The notes: generated by a model not told the origin, from the letters alone. 64,000 bases of DNA from Sepioteuthis lessoniana (GCA_963585895.1 OY757939.1:27447968-27511967), one strand, 5' to 3'. Counted from the stretch's first letter, positions 23,178-33,640 are shown. Numbers and translations are program-made.

Positions 23178-23567
23178 CTAATTATTACTCAATAAACGCA
23201 TCCGGTTGTCTTTTATTAAGCCATACAAAAGAATATGGCGCCTAGTGGCCCAGGTTGGCACTTTAGTCAGCATTAGTCGCGAGTCGAAGACTGCTTTGAT
23301 AACGTCATAATCAGTATCATCAATTTGTGATGATTCCACGGAGTTCCTAAAATCTATGTCTTGCAATCCATCCCTATCGTCCATGCTCCCGATAGGTCCT
23401 CTAGACCGCACAGATCTGATATAATGCGTGTAAGTCCTTTCTGATCGGTCAACGTATATGTTTCTGAGTGAACGTCGCGCATGATTCCGCCCTTTGTGAG
23501 ACAATGGGTGGATGTGTAGTAGGTTAATAACCAGGAAAGAAAGAAACAAGATTGTCCATGTGTCCAT
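23178..23567 (-). CDS. Hypothetical secreted protein, 129 residues
   Basis: An ATG-started frame not explained by any repeat family in the window. Residues 1-20 look like a signal peptide (M-D-T-W-T-I-L-F-L-S-F-L-V-I-N-L-L). Then come basic sites (A-R-R-S at about 34, T-R-R-H at about 108) and an acidic middle (S-M-D-D-R-D-G, D-D-T-D-Y-D). The frame ends at TAG. A TGACGTCT half-CRE lies about 60 bp upstream. There is no long low-complexity run and no transposase or RT motif. It could be a peptide precursor, a first exon or a chance ORF; long frames do arise by chance in 64 kb. No function is assigned. Confidence 0.35.
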   Translation of the reverse strand: MDTWTILFLSFLVINLLHIHPLSHKGRNHARRSLRNIYVDRSERTYTHYIRSVRSRGPIGSMDDRDGLQDIDFRNSVESSQIDDTDYDVIKAVFDSRLMLTKVPTWATRRHILLYGLIKDNRMRLLSNN

Positions 23568-23769
23568 CTGGATATCAGATTACCATTGAAGAGCCGTTGA
23601 TGGGGTCAAAAACCACAAAAAAGACGTCATATTTTTTTTTTAGTACGGCTTAATTTTTAGTCTGTCGCCTCATAAAAAAATTGATATCCCGAGGTAGGAA
23701 GTGGGGTTGTTTCTTGATTTTTACATAAATAGGAGTCAGTCGGTCAGTCAGTAGTCAGTTGGAGTAGTT

Positions 23770-23985
23770 AGAATTCGGCGTTTAGTGGCCGTAAAAATAC
23801 TGTTTTGTGACTTGTAACTTCCGGGATTTGTTGAAAACAGCACGTAGCCATCCTGTGTAGCTCCTGACTAGCTTTTTCTCCATTCTTCTCATTAGACTCT
23901 AATTGGTGCATCCATACAGTTGTATTGATACAGCCACAGCTTGGAATAATTCCTGTTCTTATATGAGTTGACGAGCCGTTAAAAC
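23770..23985 (-). mobile_element. R-family LINE fragment 3
   Basis: Minus strand gives Q-L-Y-G-C-T, M-R-R-M-E-K-K-L-V-R-S-Y-T and L-R-A-V-F-N-K-S-R, the region after RT motif E. Broken by a stop and truncated at both ends. Confidence 0.65.
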
Positions 23986-24029
23986 AAATAAATCTTAAGG
24001 AATTATTGATAACTAGCTTAACCATATTT

Positions 24030-24356
24030 TTGCAGTTTTTTTACACATCCAATATCCCGGGTGCCGAGGTTGCCAGGAACAATTAATTCACACATTATAA
24101 TTTTGTTATAATTGATGAAATATTTTCTTTTTTTGTTGACAGTAATTTACCTGAAGGTATATATATATATATATTGATGTTTTGCTTGTCGCAATTGATT
24201 AATTAATTAATTTATGGGGTTTAGCAGTATTTCAACCCGTCTAGAGTTATGTTAACCCAAGAGGTCAGAGAATCGCATTTAATGTACGTGTATTTATTAC
24301 TTAAGATGGTTTTTAGGGAACAGGGTTTTCTCGAATACAAATTTGCTTGGTTTTAG

Positions 24357-24400
<44 letters not shown>

Positions 24401-24475
24401 GAAAAATAATAAGAAGAATTTTAGGGTTTCTACGAAAATTTTTAGATCAATAATCTTCCCAGGTATAGGTTAAAT
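24030..24475. other. Stretch with no recognised gene
   Basis: Holds the second copy of the GGTGCCGAGGTTG word (about 24058) shared with about 1650, and (TA)n at about 24360-24395. Confidence 0.4.
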
Positions 24476-24580
24476 ATTTCCACGACTGTTCTTCTACAAG
24501 GATGGCTTTGGTATTAAATAACCTACAAATGTTGATACGTCATTAAACAGAGAAACCAAGCCAAACCAAATCAAAATTTA
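24476..24580 (+). mobile_element. SINE family A copy 3 (3' part)
   Basis: CTTCTACAAGGATGGCTTTG, TTAAATAACCTACAAATG, TTGATACGTC, then ACCAAGCCAAACC: the body end and tail of family A. Confidence 0.75.
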
Positions 24581-24679
24581 TAGATATAACAATGTGAATA
24601 TATCTATATTGAGTTTATTGTTGATAGCAAACACACACATACACATTTTTCAAGGTTCTGTTTTAGATATAAAAGTTGT

Positions 24680-24915
24680 TAAGTTGGTGATCATTGCTGA
24701 GGGTGACCTGAAGGCTTTCTTTTCAATAGCTATTACACCGAAGTGGAGGCGAGGGCACCTATCCTTTCCTTAGATCGCTCCATTTTACCCTTGATCAGTA
24801 CCTTATAATGCTGAGTGATAAACAAGGCGACATCAAGTACCATTTTTTGAGTCTTTGGTATGACTTGACCTGGGATTGAACTCTGCTCTCCCAGAACATT
24901 GACGAAGCAGTCGAT
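24680..24915 (-). mobile_element. SINE family B copy 6
   Basis: Reverse B: AAGTTGGTGATC, GGGTGACCTGAAGGC, CATTTTACCCTTGATC, TTGAACTCTGCTCTCC. No (TA)n at its 3' end. Confidence 0.75.
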
Positions 24916-24984
24916 ATTACCGTAAAAAGTACCGTATTTATGATCAGACCTATTATTGTGCATTTATCTAACAACGAAAAGTGT

Positions 24985-25225
24985 ATGGCACAAGGACAAT
25001 TTTTAATTTCTGGTTTGAATTAAGAGTTTTTCTTCACGTAGCTTGGTTGCCTTATTGTAGAAGTCAGTCGTCACTGTTCGTTACCTACTAAAATAGATGT
25101 ATTTATGTCTTTCCCAAAGGTATTAGCACGAAGTGAAGCGCAATCAGTCTCTTCCAGGATTTGAACTTGAGTTGCCATTTTCAATTTTTATGTATTTTGC
25201 CATTACGCTAAGAGCGCCTTCAAAT
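24985..25225 (-). mobile_element. SINE family C copy 3
   Basis: GGCACAAGGACAATTTTTAA, TCCAGGATTTGAACTTG and CCATTACGCTAAGAGCGCC, in family C order on the minus strand. Confidence 0.65.
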
Positions 25226-25930
25226 ATAGTTACCCACAATCAAATTTTAGATAATCTACGTTTTCTCCTGCGTAATGACCAGTAATCAGATAAATCATGA
25301 AGTTGTTAGCCTAAATGTTCCGATAACATGAGAGACGTAAAAACTGATACCCCGCCACACTGAAAAAAAAAAACTATGGTGACTGCTGACCAATCACGTT
25401 TTCCAAACAGATATCTATTTGTTTGCCAATCGCCTGACTTGCAGTGTTAAAGAAGGTTAACAACTAGCCAAATTGGAATAAATCATTGATTGTATTGACA
25501 GAACCAAGTGTTTAGGCAAACAAGGAAGGCGCTTCTGATGTTGATAGGTCTTCTCTTTAGAAACAAAAAAAGAAAAAAGAAAAAAACATTTTCATGGACA
25601 AGATTTTATGTTTTCAATTCAGATCTTCCCATAATCAAAGAATTTTTTCAGTTTTGAAAAATATTGAGTTCCTATTATTCAATAATAGAGAGGCTAAATC
25701 TTCTATTTGACACGAAAAGTAGATTATTTAAAGTGAATTAAACCATTATATCCAATGAGAGATTTGTTATGTCTAGTTGAGGTCAACTCAATATGATTGA
25801 CGTGGTTGGAATTAGCTGAGAGATAGAATTTCATTAAGGGAATTTTAAAGCCACGTGACTATGAATTTTTAAAGTTAAAAGTTAGATCTTAGTTATCATT
25901 AGTTTCCCTGAGCCGTGAGACTCACGCATG
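25226..25930. other. Stretch with no recognised gene
   Basis: AT-rich and without recognisable repeats or coding signal. Confidence 0.35.
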
Positions 25931-25950
25931 TGTAATATATATATATATAT

Positions 25951-26020
25951 AAAGGGAGCATCAAATGAGATTCGAACTCACTCGTATGCCTCATTCATAT
26001 GGCCTTGTGCTACATCCAAG
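25951..26020 (-). mobile_element. tRNA-like SINE fragment beside (TA)n
   Basis: Minus strand carries GAGTTCGAATCTC (B-box like) then GATGCTCCCTTT running into TA units at 25937-25951. Family not matched. Confidence 0.35.
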
Positions 26021-26156
26021 CAAAAAAACTCGGAAATTACCGAAAGTTCTCTGACGAAAGCAACAAGCTGGTAACATACACGTATGTTAGAACAAAATAA
26101 ATAATTCAAAAGAAATACAAATCTTTTAGTGGACCAATTCATTTTGAAATATTTAT

Positions 26157-26158
<2 letters not shown>

Positions 26159-26224
<66 letters not shown>
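26159..26224. repeat. (CA)n(TA)n microsatellite
   Basis: AC run followed by AT run. Confidence 0.9.
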
Positions 26225-26226
<2 letters not shown>

Positions 26227-26567
26227 CCTTAGAAAGATTGAAATTCAAAAATGAAAGGATGAAAAATATTAAGAATCAAGAGTCGACATATCTACGAGCA
26301 TTCGGTTACTGTCTTGTTCTTTTTCGTAGGGGTTTGAGTCTCCTCGAGGCTACATCTTCCTCTTCGATGTTCTGTTTTCTTGCTGTTCTGTCTTCTCTGT
26401 ATGTCATGACAACGTCATTAGGAACGCTGATCTATATGGAATTCTAAAAGGGGAAAGGGAAAACTTTGAGGGCATACCCATAATTATATCTAGGATTTAA
26501 AGGTTTTGAAAGTATGCGTGACGTGAAACTTTCAAAATTCAGTTCCAGAAATTAATGATTTGGAGAC

Positions 26568-26630
26568 CATAAATCAAGAGTCGACCTATATATGAGATCG
26601 ACTTATACATGAGTAAGCTCGGTACCGTTT
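26568..26630 (+). repeat. Repeated GTCGAC-rich motif, copy 1
   Basis: AATCAAGAGTCGACC, ATATATGAG, ATCGACTTATACATGAGTA. A second copy in the same orientation is at 27968-28024 and a decayed one at about 26275. It looks like a DNA-transposon end but the family is not identified. Confidence 0.45.
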
Positions 26631-26767
26631 TGTTTTATTTTCTTTCTTTTTCTTAGTGGCATATCAACCTTTTTTCATCTCTTATTTGATGTTAAAACTA
26701 TCCTTAGAGTAGAATATCTGAGATACTATTTAACCCAAAGTTGTGGTAAAACTTTTTTTAACTTTCT

Positions 26768-27800
26768 CAAGGGTACGGAAGCAAAATTAGGAATATTCTA
26801 GTATAATGATGAACGACTATCATAAAATAAGATTAATTTTATCATTAAGGGTTGTCGGACTATTGTCTTCATTGTTATGGCTAACAGAATAGGTGACCCC
26901 TGTGGATTCAATAAAGGACGTAGTTCGAAGTTCCGTGAAGGTTCCCGATTTCGACAAACACCTGAAGAAGGTCGGAGGACATATCGGCTGAAACGTTGTG
27001 GAAATAACAATAAAGATGAAGACAATAATTTGAAAACCCTTAATGATAAAGATCTACAATCTTCATCTCAGAAATTTTGACAACAAAGATTAATTTTTAT
27101 CTAAAAAAAATAAACAACAAAATAAGAAAATAGAAACAAAACAGCAAATTTACTCAATAAGGCAAAAACATTTTTTTTCAATTATTGTATCAACACGCAT
27201 TCGAAACGATTTTTATGCCTTCAAAATAAATTTTTCAGGCATTTTTTTTTTCCATTCCACCTGATTAGCAGTTTGAACGAACCAATATTTGGATGGGAAA
27301 TTGCATTTCTTTTGTTTCCTAAAACGTTCCATATATCAGAGTCAAACAGGTGAAGGTCTGGGCTGAAATGTTGTTTAATTGCTGTCTTCACAGTTTCCTC
27401 GTGGACTTTCAATTCATAAGCGTATTTTCTTATTGACGTTGTGGTGTCCTTCTTAATCGCCGTAGCGAAAGCAGTTAAAAAGCTTTCTTTTTGTTTTTGG
27501 TTCAATCCCCTCCACCCCCGCTTTTTCTTAAAAATCTCTTTTTCTGTGAAATATCTTTCTTGCTTTGTATACGGTAGACAAAGAAACTTTGGCTTCGTTA
27601 CGGCGTTAAGCAAATCATAGATACTTTCTCGTTCCTTTGCTTGCTTACTCATATCGAGCTGAATTTTAATTTTAAAAAGTGCTTGAATAATAGAGCTAGT
27701 CATAAAAAAATTAGATTTTTTGGATTTTTTTCAAAAAATGGACTAATCCGACTGAAAAAATCGTTTTAAAACTGATTCCGTATTTTGTTTCCGCACACAG
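26768..27800 (-). pseudogene. Family F: internally deleted mariner-like transposon
   Basis: An open frame at 27221-27703 joins an N-terminal HTH region (E-R-E-S-I-Y-D-L-L-N-A-V, T-S-I-R-K-Y-A-Y-E-L-K-V-H) directly to the C-terminal N-K-R-N-A-I-S-H-P-N-I-G-S block. The catalytic core is therefore deleted. The rest of the C-terminus is frameshifted. Ends match each other and copy 2 at 38526: GGAAGCAAAATTAGGAATAT at the left, TTTTGTTTCCGCACACAG at the right. It sits inside SINE A copy 4 and itself contains family E. Assignment to the Tc1/mariner superfamily comes from the C-terminal motif; subfamily not fixed. Confidence 0.78.
26837..27050 (+). mobile_element. Family E copy 1 with inverted ends and hammerhead-like core
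   Basis: Outer arms of about 41 bp (TTATCATTAAGGGTTGTCGG ... complement of AAAACCCTTAATGATAA) surround AGGTGACCCCTGTGG and a core of CTGAAGA (26962), a GC-rich stem, and GAAAC (26990). The core resembles the tails of Penelope-like elements. It is inserted in family F. Confidence 0.6.
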
Positions 27801-27967
27801 AATTAATCTGAAAATGAATGCAATAACGTTACTAAACTTCGAACTCGCTTACTATTATGTTTCAATTCAGCGCATAAGTCACTATACTTTTGGGACTTCG
27901 CCTGGTACCGTTGTGTGAGAGGTGATTTTACAAAAATTAGTTTTATAAATAACTGATATCGCAACCT

Positions 27968-28024
27968 CAAATCAAGAGTCGACCCATATATGGGATCGAC
28001 TTATACATGAGTACACACGGTAGT
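27968..28024 (+). repeat. Repeated GTCGAC-rich motif, copy 2
   Basis: Same motif and orientation as 26568-26630; about 1.4 kb of nested insertions lie between the two. Confidence 0.45.
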
Positions 28025-28029
28025 TATAT

Positions 28030-28460
28030 AGATAACAAAAAAAACCATAGGTAACACAAAATTACAAAAAGAAATAGGCTCAAACATTAACGAGGGTAAA
28101 ACTGTCTTGATAGTCTTGTTAGGACAAAAAAGGGATACAGAAATGGGTTTTATACCTGTATCTTTTTAATATCTAGAAGAGGGAGATTTTTTTTGATAAG
28201 GAGAGGTGAGGTCGTTGTTCTGAAACAGAGGAGCCGGGAAGGAGATATCTGTTGGCAAATTTGGTATTAGAAGCCAAATCTTTATCAAATGATGATATCC
28301 TAAAGCTGACATGACTGCAGAGTGAAATATGATGAGATTCTTTTAGGAAGGTAATTTTACTTCGGTTAATTACTTGCTTGCAGCGCCTGAGAAGGAGAAT
28401 TATTATCTACTTTATGCTTAAAACGTGATCTACTTCTCTCAACTAGACACAAGTGAAATC
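28030..28460. other. Stretch with no recognised gene
   Basis: No repeat or coding signal recognised. Confidence 0.35.
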
Positions 28461-28461
28461 G

Positions 28462-28480
28462 TGCACACACACACACACAC

Positions 28481-28520
<40 letters not shown>
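28462..28520. repeat. (CA)n(TA)n microsatellite
   Basis: AC run, a single GT, then AT run. Confidence 0.9.
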
Positions 28521-28523
<3 letters not shown>

Positions 28524-28609
28524 GTATGAGTTATATGTATAAGACAGTGGACATAAGGGAAGAGAAATAAGTCGGGAAAATCAATTTAGTGGGGAGTCTA
28601 TATACGAGA

Positions 28610-28884
28610 CGCTGATTGGGTAATGCTTATCATAGAATAAAATAGACACAACGAGCCGAGTTCAATTCCCGTTTGTATCTCTCACAGCGTGAATATCCTT
28701 GGCAAATGTATGAATCCAACTATTCTCCCTCTAGCTGGGTAAATAGTAGGATAGACTGTACCCTTTAAACTTGCTATTACAACCAGTCTAAGAGTAGAAA
28801 AACTTTGAATTCGTACCAGTTAAACTCTACATAAAAATTAGTCTGGCGTCGAATTCTGCTTGAGCGGAGGAGCTAGGTAAATGC
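28610..28884 (+). mobile_element. SINE family C copy 4
   Basis: Decayed head (GATTGGGTAATGCTTATC, GAGTTCAATTCCCG), body CTCCCTCTAGCTGGGTAAAT and AACCAGTCTAAGAGTAG, end GAGCGGAGGAGCTAGGTAAA. The mariner-type element begins 7 bp later. Confidence 0.75.
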
Positions 28885-28891
28885 ATTAATA

Positions 28892-29426
28892 CGAGGGTCA
28901 GTCATTAAGTTGAAATATGCCTGACTAGTTGGCAATAGAAAGCATTGTTTACAGTTTCATGTTTTTTTCAAGCAAATCAAGAGTGATAGGTTCTTTTATG
29001 TCTTAGAAGATTATCAGCATGACCTTCTTTACTGACGTTTGCGCCCAGAGACTCAGAATATTTCTACTCATAGACTGTCTTTTTGACTAAATCACCCAGT
29101 TGGAAACCTTTTTTAGCCTATTTGTAAACCTTTTTGACTAAAAAATGATTGATTGTAAGCATCACACATTCTTTTGCAAATATAACATGGTTTTCAATTC
29201 TCAACCACCAAATATTTGAGGAAAAACCTCTGTTCAAGTTGGGAGTACTGTTTGATTTGCCGTCATTTTGAATAGCCTCAAAACAAATATTTTTGCGAGA
29301 TTAAAATTAGTTTTACTGAAAACCAATTTCACACAATGTGGAGTTTATATCTATGGAAAAAATCCGTGGAAAATGAGATTATTTTGGGTTTTTTTTAAAA
29401 TCCTCTTATTAATTGAATGACCCTCG
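28892..29426. mobile_element. Mariner-type MITE or deleted mariner
   Basis: Terminal inverted repeats CGAGGGTCAGTCATTAA / complement of TTGAATGACCCTCG, each flanked by TA (28890-28891 and 29427-29428). The length is about 535 bp. No transposase motif could be read inside. CGAGGGT ends are usual for mariners. Confidence 0.75.
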
Positions 29427-29514
29427 TATTTATTAAAACGTTTCAATCAATTAATGATATTTATCGCTGCCTCGAACTAGACAGGTTTTGACACAAGTTC
29501 TTTTTTTATAATAG

Positions 29515-29850
29515 GGATTTTTGGGAAGGAGAAGTTCGGGCACGAGCCAAGATTCGTGCTCAGATGGACTATGTTCGTCATACGTTCACCTAGTGCAATG
29601 CGATCCAAGTGCTCCTGCTGGACATGGACTCACTTTGAGCAATGTGAGTCCATAGTAGTTGTCTTACGGCACGTATGCTTGCTCTTAGCTTGAACAAAAC
29701 CCCAAGGTCTAGTGCTATACTAATCTTGTTTATGTGTCCTTGCCCACCCGAAGGTGGCCCGGCCGTAGCCGGGAACCATTTGGTCTCGAATCTAGCATTG
29801 ACCTTGATACCCTATCCAGCACGAATACCAGACGGCCCAGCTAAAAAGCC
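29515..29850 (+). other. GC-richer island, unassigned
   Basis: Stands out from AT-rich surroundings. An acceptor-like TTTTTATAATAG precedes it and a donor-like CCAGGTAAGT ends it. Open frames inside are short and stop-broken. A perfect hairpin (10-bp stem, 10-nt loop) lies at 29624-29653 and a GCCCGGCCGTAGCCGGG inverted repeat near 29758. It could be the 5' part of an unrecognised retroelement, a CpG-type island or exon sequence. Confidence 0.3.
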
Positions 29851-29904
29851 AGGTAAGTTTAAATCAATTAATCACAAATCAATCAAATCAATTAATCACA
29901 ATGT

Positions 29905-30520
29905 TAACTGAACAGGCAGCAGGTGACATAGCTCTCTGTCAGGCGGAATCCCTGCTGCATAGTCTGGAAAGGACAACAGGTGGCATACACCTCTATGTGA
30001 ACACACACAAATCTGAGTACATCAAAGTGGTGATATCTGCACACTAAATGGTGGTTTTCTTAAACATGTGGACAAGTTCACCTGCCACGGAAGCAGCGTC
30101 TCATCTACTGAAAATGACATCAATATGCGACTAGCAAAAGCATGGAGAGCAATCGATAGGTTATCGGTCATATGAAAGTCAGACATATCCGATAGAATAA
30201 AACGTAATTTGTGTTGCATCATGGCTGCTGATTTAGCGTATAGAGAAAAAGCTTGACGGCAATTGCACAAGAATGCTACGAGCTATATTGAAGAAATCCT
30301 GAAGACGAAACCTCACAAAACAACAACAGTACGGCCACCTACCTCCCATTTAAAAGATTATACAAATTAGACGATCAAGACATACAAGCCGAGAAGTAAG
30401 GACGAACTCATAAGCGACGTTCTCCTATGGACTTCTTCACACGAACGAGCAAGTGTTGGGCGAGCAGTTAGAACTTATCAACAATGTCTCTGTAGGGACA
30501 CAGGATGTAGTCTAGACAAC
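29905..30520 (+). mobile_element. R-family LINE fragment 4
   Basis: Broken frames follow the R ORF from the region after motif C (E-S-L-L-H-S-L-E-R) through K-S-E-Y and F-T-C-H-G-S-S-V-S to the C-terminal R-T-Y-Q-Q-C block. Multiple stops; old copy. Confidence 0.75.
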
Positions 30521-30774
30521 ATAATTAATAACACAAGTCTTTATGAAACTTCGGAAATCGTGTTCATTAAAGCTATGAATAAAAAAGTTTTGAAAGTATT
30601 ACTATTGTGTTAGATTTAAAACATTATTAGTCAATCGTTAACTATTGCAGAAAAACCAAAGATATCAATGATATTCTGAGTCAGTTTCAACTAGAATTTT
30701 GATGTTAATCTTCTCAGTCATGTTCAACAAAACAGCTAAAAGACATATATACACACACATACAAAGAGAATGGA

Positions 30775-31153
30775 AGAGAGAGAGAGGGGAGAGAGAGAAA
30801 GGGAGAGAGAGAGAGAGAGATGAAGAGAAACAGTACAGGGTTTGATAGATAGATAGATGAAAATACGTTAACAGAAAGACAGGGACGGAGAGAAACTGAA
30901 AGAGAGGGGGGAGAGAGAGAGAGATAAGGAAGGAAGGAGAAATACTGTAAATTGTTTAATAGACAGATGACAATTCGTTAACAGAGAGAGAGAGAGAGAC
31001 ACACACACAGACAGACAGACAGAGTGAGACGAAAAGAAAAATAAAATCAGTAAATGGTTTAATGGACAGATGAAAATATGTTAAAAGAAAGAAAGAAAGA
31101 AAGAAAGAATAAGTAAAACTATTGAAAGCGAAAATATGTGAAAAAAGAGAGAA

Positions 31154-31188
<35 letters not shown>

Positions 31189-31330
31189 GAGAAAAACAGA
31201 TAAAAATACGTTTACAGAGAGTGAAGAAAAAAAAGAAGAGAAAAAATACTGGTTTAATAGACAAATAAAAATATGTTAACAGAGAGAGACGAAGAAAGAG
31301 AAGGAGAGGGAGAAAAAAAGTAAAGGCAGA
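30775..31330 (+). repeat. Purine-rich tandem repeat with (GA)n blocks
   Basis: About five units of roughly 100 bp, each with TTTAATAGACAGATGAAAAT then ACGTTAACAGAGAGAG, separated by (GA)n, (GAAA)n, (CAGA)n or (GATA)n. The plus strand is almost all purine for over 500 bp. Confidence 0.75.
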
Positions 31331-31631
31331 GTTTTTAAAAGTAAAAAAGTTAAGAGCGATTCATGAAAGGATTTAGATACAAAATAAAAGGTCACAATTG
31401 CAGCTAAGGGTTATAATAGATAATAAGCATTCCACAACATATGACGCGAATCTGTGATAATGAAATAGTCGATATGTATTAGGTGGAAAGCAATTTGCAA
31501 GAGGTAATATCTTCGGTAAAAAGATTAATAATGGTTTGCAGTTAAAATCTGGCCGACGTAAACTAAACAAACACTGGTAAATCAAACCTTTACATATGAT
31601 ACTTGAGCTGTTGTTCCATATATATATATAT
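31331..31631. other. Stretch with no recognised gene
   Basis: No repeat or coding signal recognised. Confidence 0.35.
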
Positions 31632-31745
31632 ATAAATATAAATAGAATAGAGGTGCCAGTATGTTTTTAGCGTTTCAAAGTCGTTTCAGTTGTGTTTAAA
31701 AAAGCTCGTATGATAAAGTGGAAAACTTTTCACTGGAATTAAAAA
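31632..31745 (+). repeat. Family K copy 1
   Basis: Shares about 110 bp with the complement of 34596-34705 (GCGTTTCAAAGTCGTTTCAG, TTGTGTTTAAAAAAGC, TATGATAAAG). Both copies abut short TA runs. Confidence 0.7.
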
Positions 31746-31947
31746 AAGACTTAACGCTAAGTTTAGCTTTGAAAATTCAAAATTTAAAACACACACCCAC
31801 ATACACACACCCGCAACCCCACATATGCGTGTGTGTGGGAGGATGGTTGTGTGTGTTTTTGTTTAAATAAGGTATTATCACGAACATTTGCGAGATTGTA
31901 CCTCTGAAGAGAATACATTTAAATCGCATATGTAGACACATGTGACG

Positions 31948-32202
31948 CTCGAGGTGTAACGGACACCGTCGTAGGAAATGGACACAGCGAGCCGAGTTCA
32001 AATCCTGGATGAGGCTGACTGCATTTCACGTAGCACTAATACCCTTAGGGCAGGTATGAATCCTAAAATCTTTCCTCCAGCTCTCGGAAAATAGTAGGGT
32101 AGACTGAGTTCTTTAACTTCGTTATTTCAACAGGTCTTGTAGAAGGAAAACTCCCCTAAAAAAATTGACTTTGTGTTGCATGTTACTCAAGCGGAGGTTG
32201 AT

Positions 32203-32203
<1 letters not shown>
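31948..32203 (+). mobile_element. SINE family C copy 5 with (TA)n tail
   Basis: Head GAGGTGTAACGGACACCGTC and GAGTTCAAATCCTGG, body TTTCACGTAGCACTAATACC, end CTCAAGCGGAGGTTGATTAT, then (TA)n. Confidence 0.82.
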
Positions 32204-32205
<2 letters not shown>

Positions 32206-32263
<58 letters not shown>

Positions 32264-32268
32264 TTCCT

Positions 32269-32316
<48 letters not shown>
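32206..32316. repeat. Two (TA)n tracts between inverted C copies
   Basis: TA runs at about 32206-32260 and 32272-32316 with 11 bp between. Confidence 0.9.
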
Positions 32317-32317
<1 letters not shown>

Positions 32318-32324
32318 TAGTCAG

Positions 32325-32545
32325 TGTATTGCTGTTTTTCTTTCAGAGTTTCCTTGGACTGGTTCCTTTAGCAAAGCAAGAAAACCTAGTTTGGCTATCT
32401 ATTTACACATAGCCAGGAGGATGGATTCATGCTTTTGCTAATGACATTAGCGTGAAGTGAAACACAAATAGCTTCACCCAGGACTGGAAATTGGTTCGCC
32501 TTTTCCATTTCGTACAGTGATAACCGTTACATTAAATAATATTTT
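32325..32545 (-). mobile_element. SINE family C copy 6
   Basis: Minus-strand C: TTTCAGAGTTTCCTTGGACT, CACTTCACGC-type body and TGATAACCGTTACAT head. It lies tail-to-tail with copy 5 across the (TA)n block. Confidence 0.72.
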
Positions 32546-32619
32546 GTGTTCCTAAATGTGTTTTTCTTGACATCACATATATATGTATGTATTTATCCAA
32601 ATCCTTTGTTTCGAGCTTT

Positions 32620-32745
32620 TCAGGGATTAGACAAGTACGGTGCATGGTCTGGTAGCGACACAAGGTCAATTTTTATGCAGAGTAGAGCTGGTTTGATTTT
32701 GGAGTTTTTCTACTCCTCAGCTGGTTTCCTAGTCATGGCTAATGA
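32620..32745 (-). mobile_element. SINE family C copy 7 (3' half)
   Basis: CGACACAAGGTCAATTTTTA, GGAGTTTTTCTACTCCTCAG; stops where a D head begins. Confidence 0.65.
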
Positions 32746-32754
32746 ACCAATTAC

Positions 32755-33640
32755 TCTCGACAATCTACTCAGTCTGGTACAGTCGGTTGGGACTGTAGAA
32801 TATACTGACTGAATTTCAGCAGAGGAGTAAGACTCCTTCAACGAGTGTCCTAGTTATGACATTAAACAATGTGATTGGGAGGCTCCTATAATGCTGGAGC
32901 TTTGGAGAATGCAGAGTACCCCTTTATCGCCATTGCTCCCAGGTCCACTCTGGCCCGAAGTGCTAGCACCAGATAGGGCCCTATCTTTGTTTCAAATAGG
33001 ACTAAACTGTAATTATGCTAAAATGAATTGTTTGAAATTAAGTGTTTTTACTTTTAACTGAGTGTAAACAAAAAAAAAAAACTGTACTTAAGCTAAACTG
33101 AATAGTTTGATATAAAACTGTTTGATCATTTAACTGCGTGTAAACAAAAGATTGACGTTTTTATTAGATACTTAAGCAGGCTAGATGAAAAAAAAAGATC
33201 TGAATATGAACACAGGTAAAAAATCATACATAATAATAGTAATTCTAGTCGAGTAAGAACATTAAGTTTATAAGTCCCAAAAATTCACTATGAATTGTCC
33301 AACAGGTGACCCCCGTGGATTCTATAAAGGACGTAGTTCAAAGATCCATGAAGGCCGGAGGACATATCTGCCGAAACGTTGCGGAAATAGCGATGAAGAT
33401 AAAGGCAATAGTCCGAAAACCCTTAATGATAAACACTATTTAACTTTGTTGACATGTTAAACAGAATTGTTTGAAGTAGAACTGTTTGATCGTTTAACTA
33501 TGCATACATATTAATGTTCTTTAGCTAAACTGAATTGTTTGAAATAGAACTATTTTTATATTTAACTGTGTGCAAACAAAAGACTGTACTTATGCTGAAC
33601 TGAATTGTTTGAAATTAAATGAAACTATATAACTGTGGGA
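32755..33640 (+). mobile_element. Family D copy 4, interrupted by family E
   Basis: Head 32765-33005 (CAGTCGGTTGGGACTGTAG, CTCCTATAATGCTGGAGC, GGTCCACTCTGGCCC, ATAGGGCCCTATC). The 56-bp array runs 33005-33190 and resumes at 33445-33640. Family E copy 2 lies in the gap. Confidence 0.8.
33297..33440 (+). mobile_element. Family E copy 2
   Basis: AGGTGACCCCCGTGGATTC, GGCCGGAGGACATATCTGCC, GAAACGTTGCGGAAATAG, AAAACCCTTAATGATAAA. Matches the 3' two thirds of copy 1; the left inverted arm is missing. Confidence 0.65.

Larger units (their letters stand above)
26640..27890 (-). mobile_element. SINE family A copy 4, split by a mariner-like element
   Basis: The tail and body lie at 26640-26767 (TAGTGGCATATCAACC, TACTATTTAACCCAAAG). 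The tRNA-like head lies at 27806-27890 (TTCGAACTCGCTTACTATT). Family F occupies the gap. Confidence 0.7.

Noticed and set aside
27221-27703. 160-codon ORF as a host gene
   Set aside because: N- and C-terminal motifs are those of a mariner-like transposase, and the element ends are recognisable.
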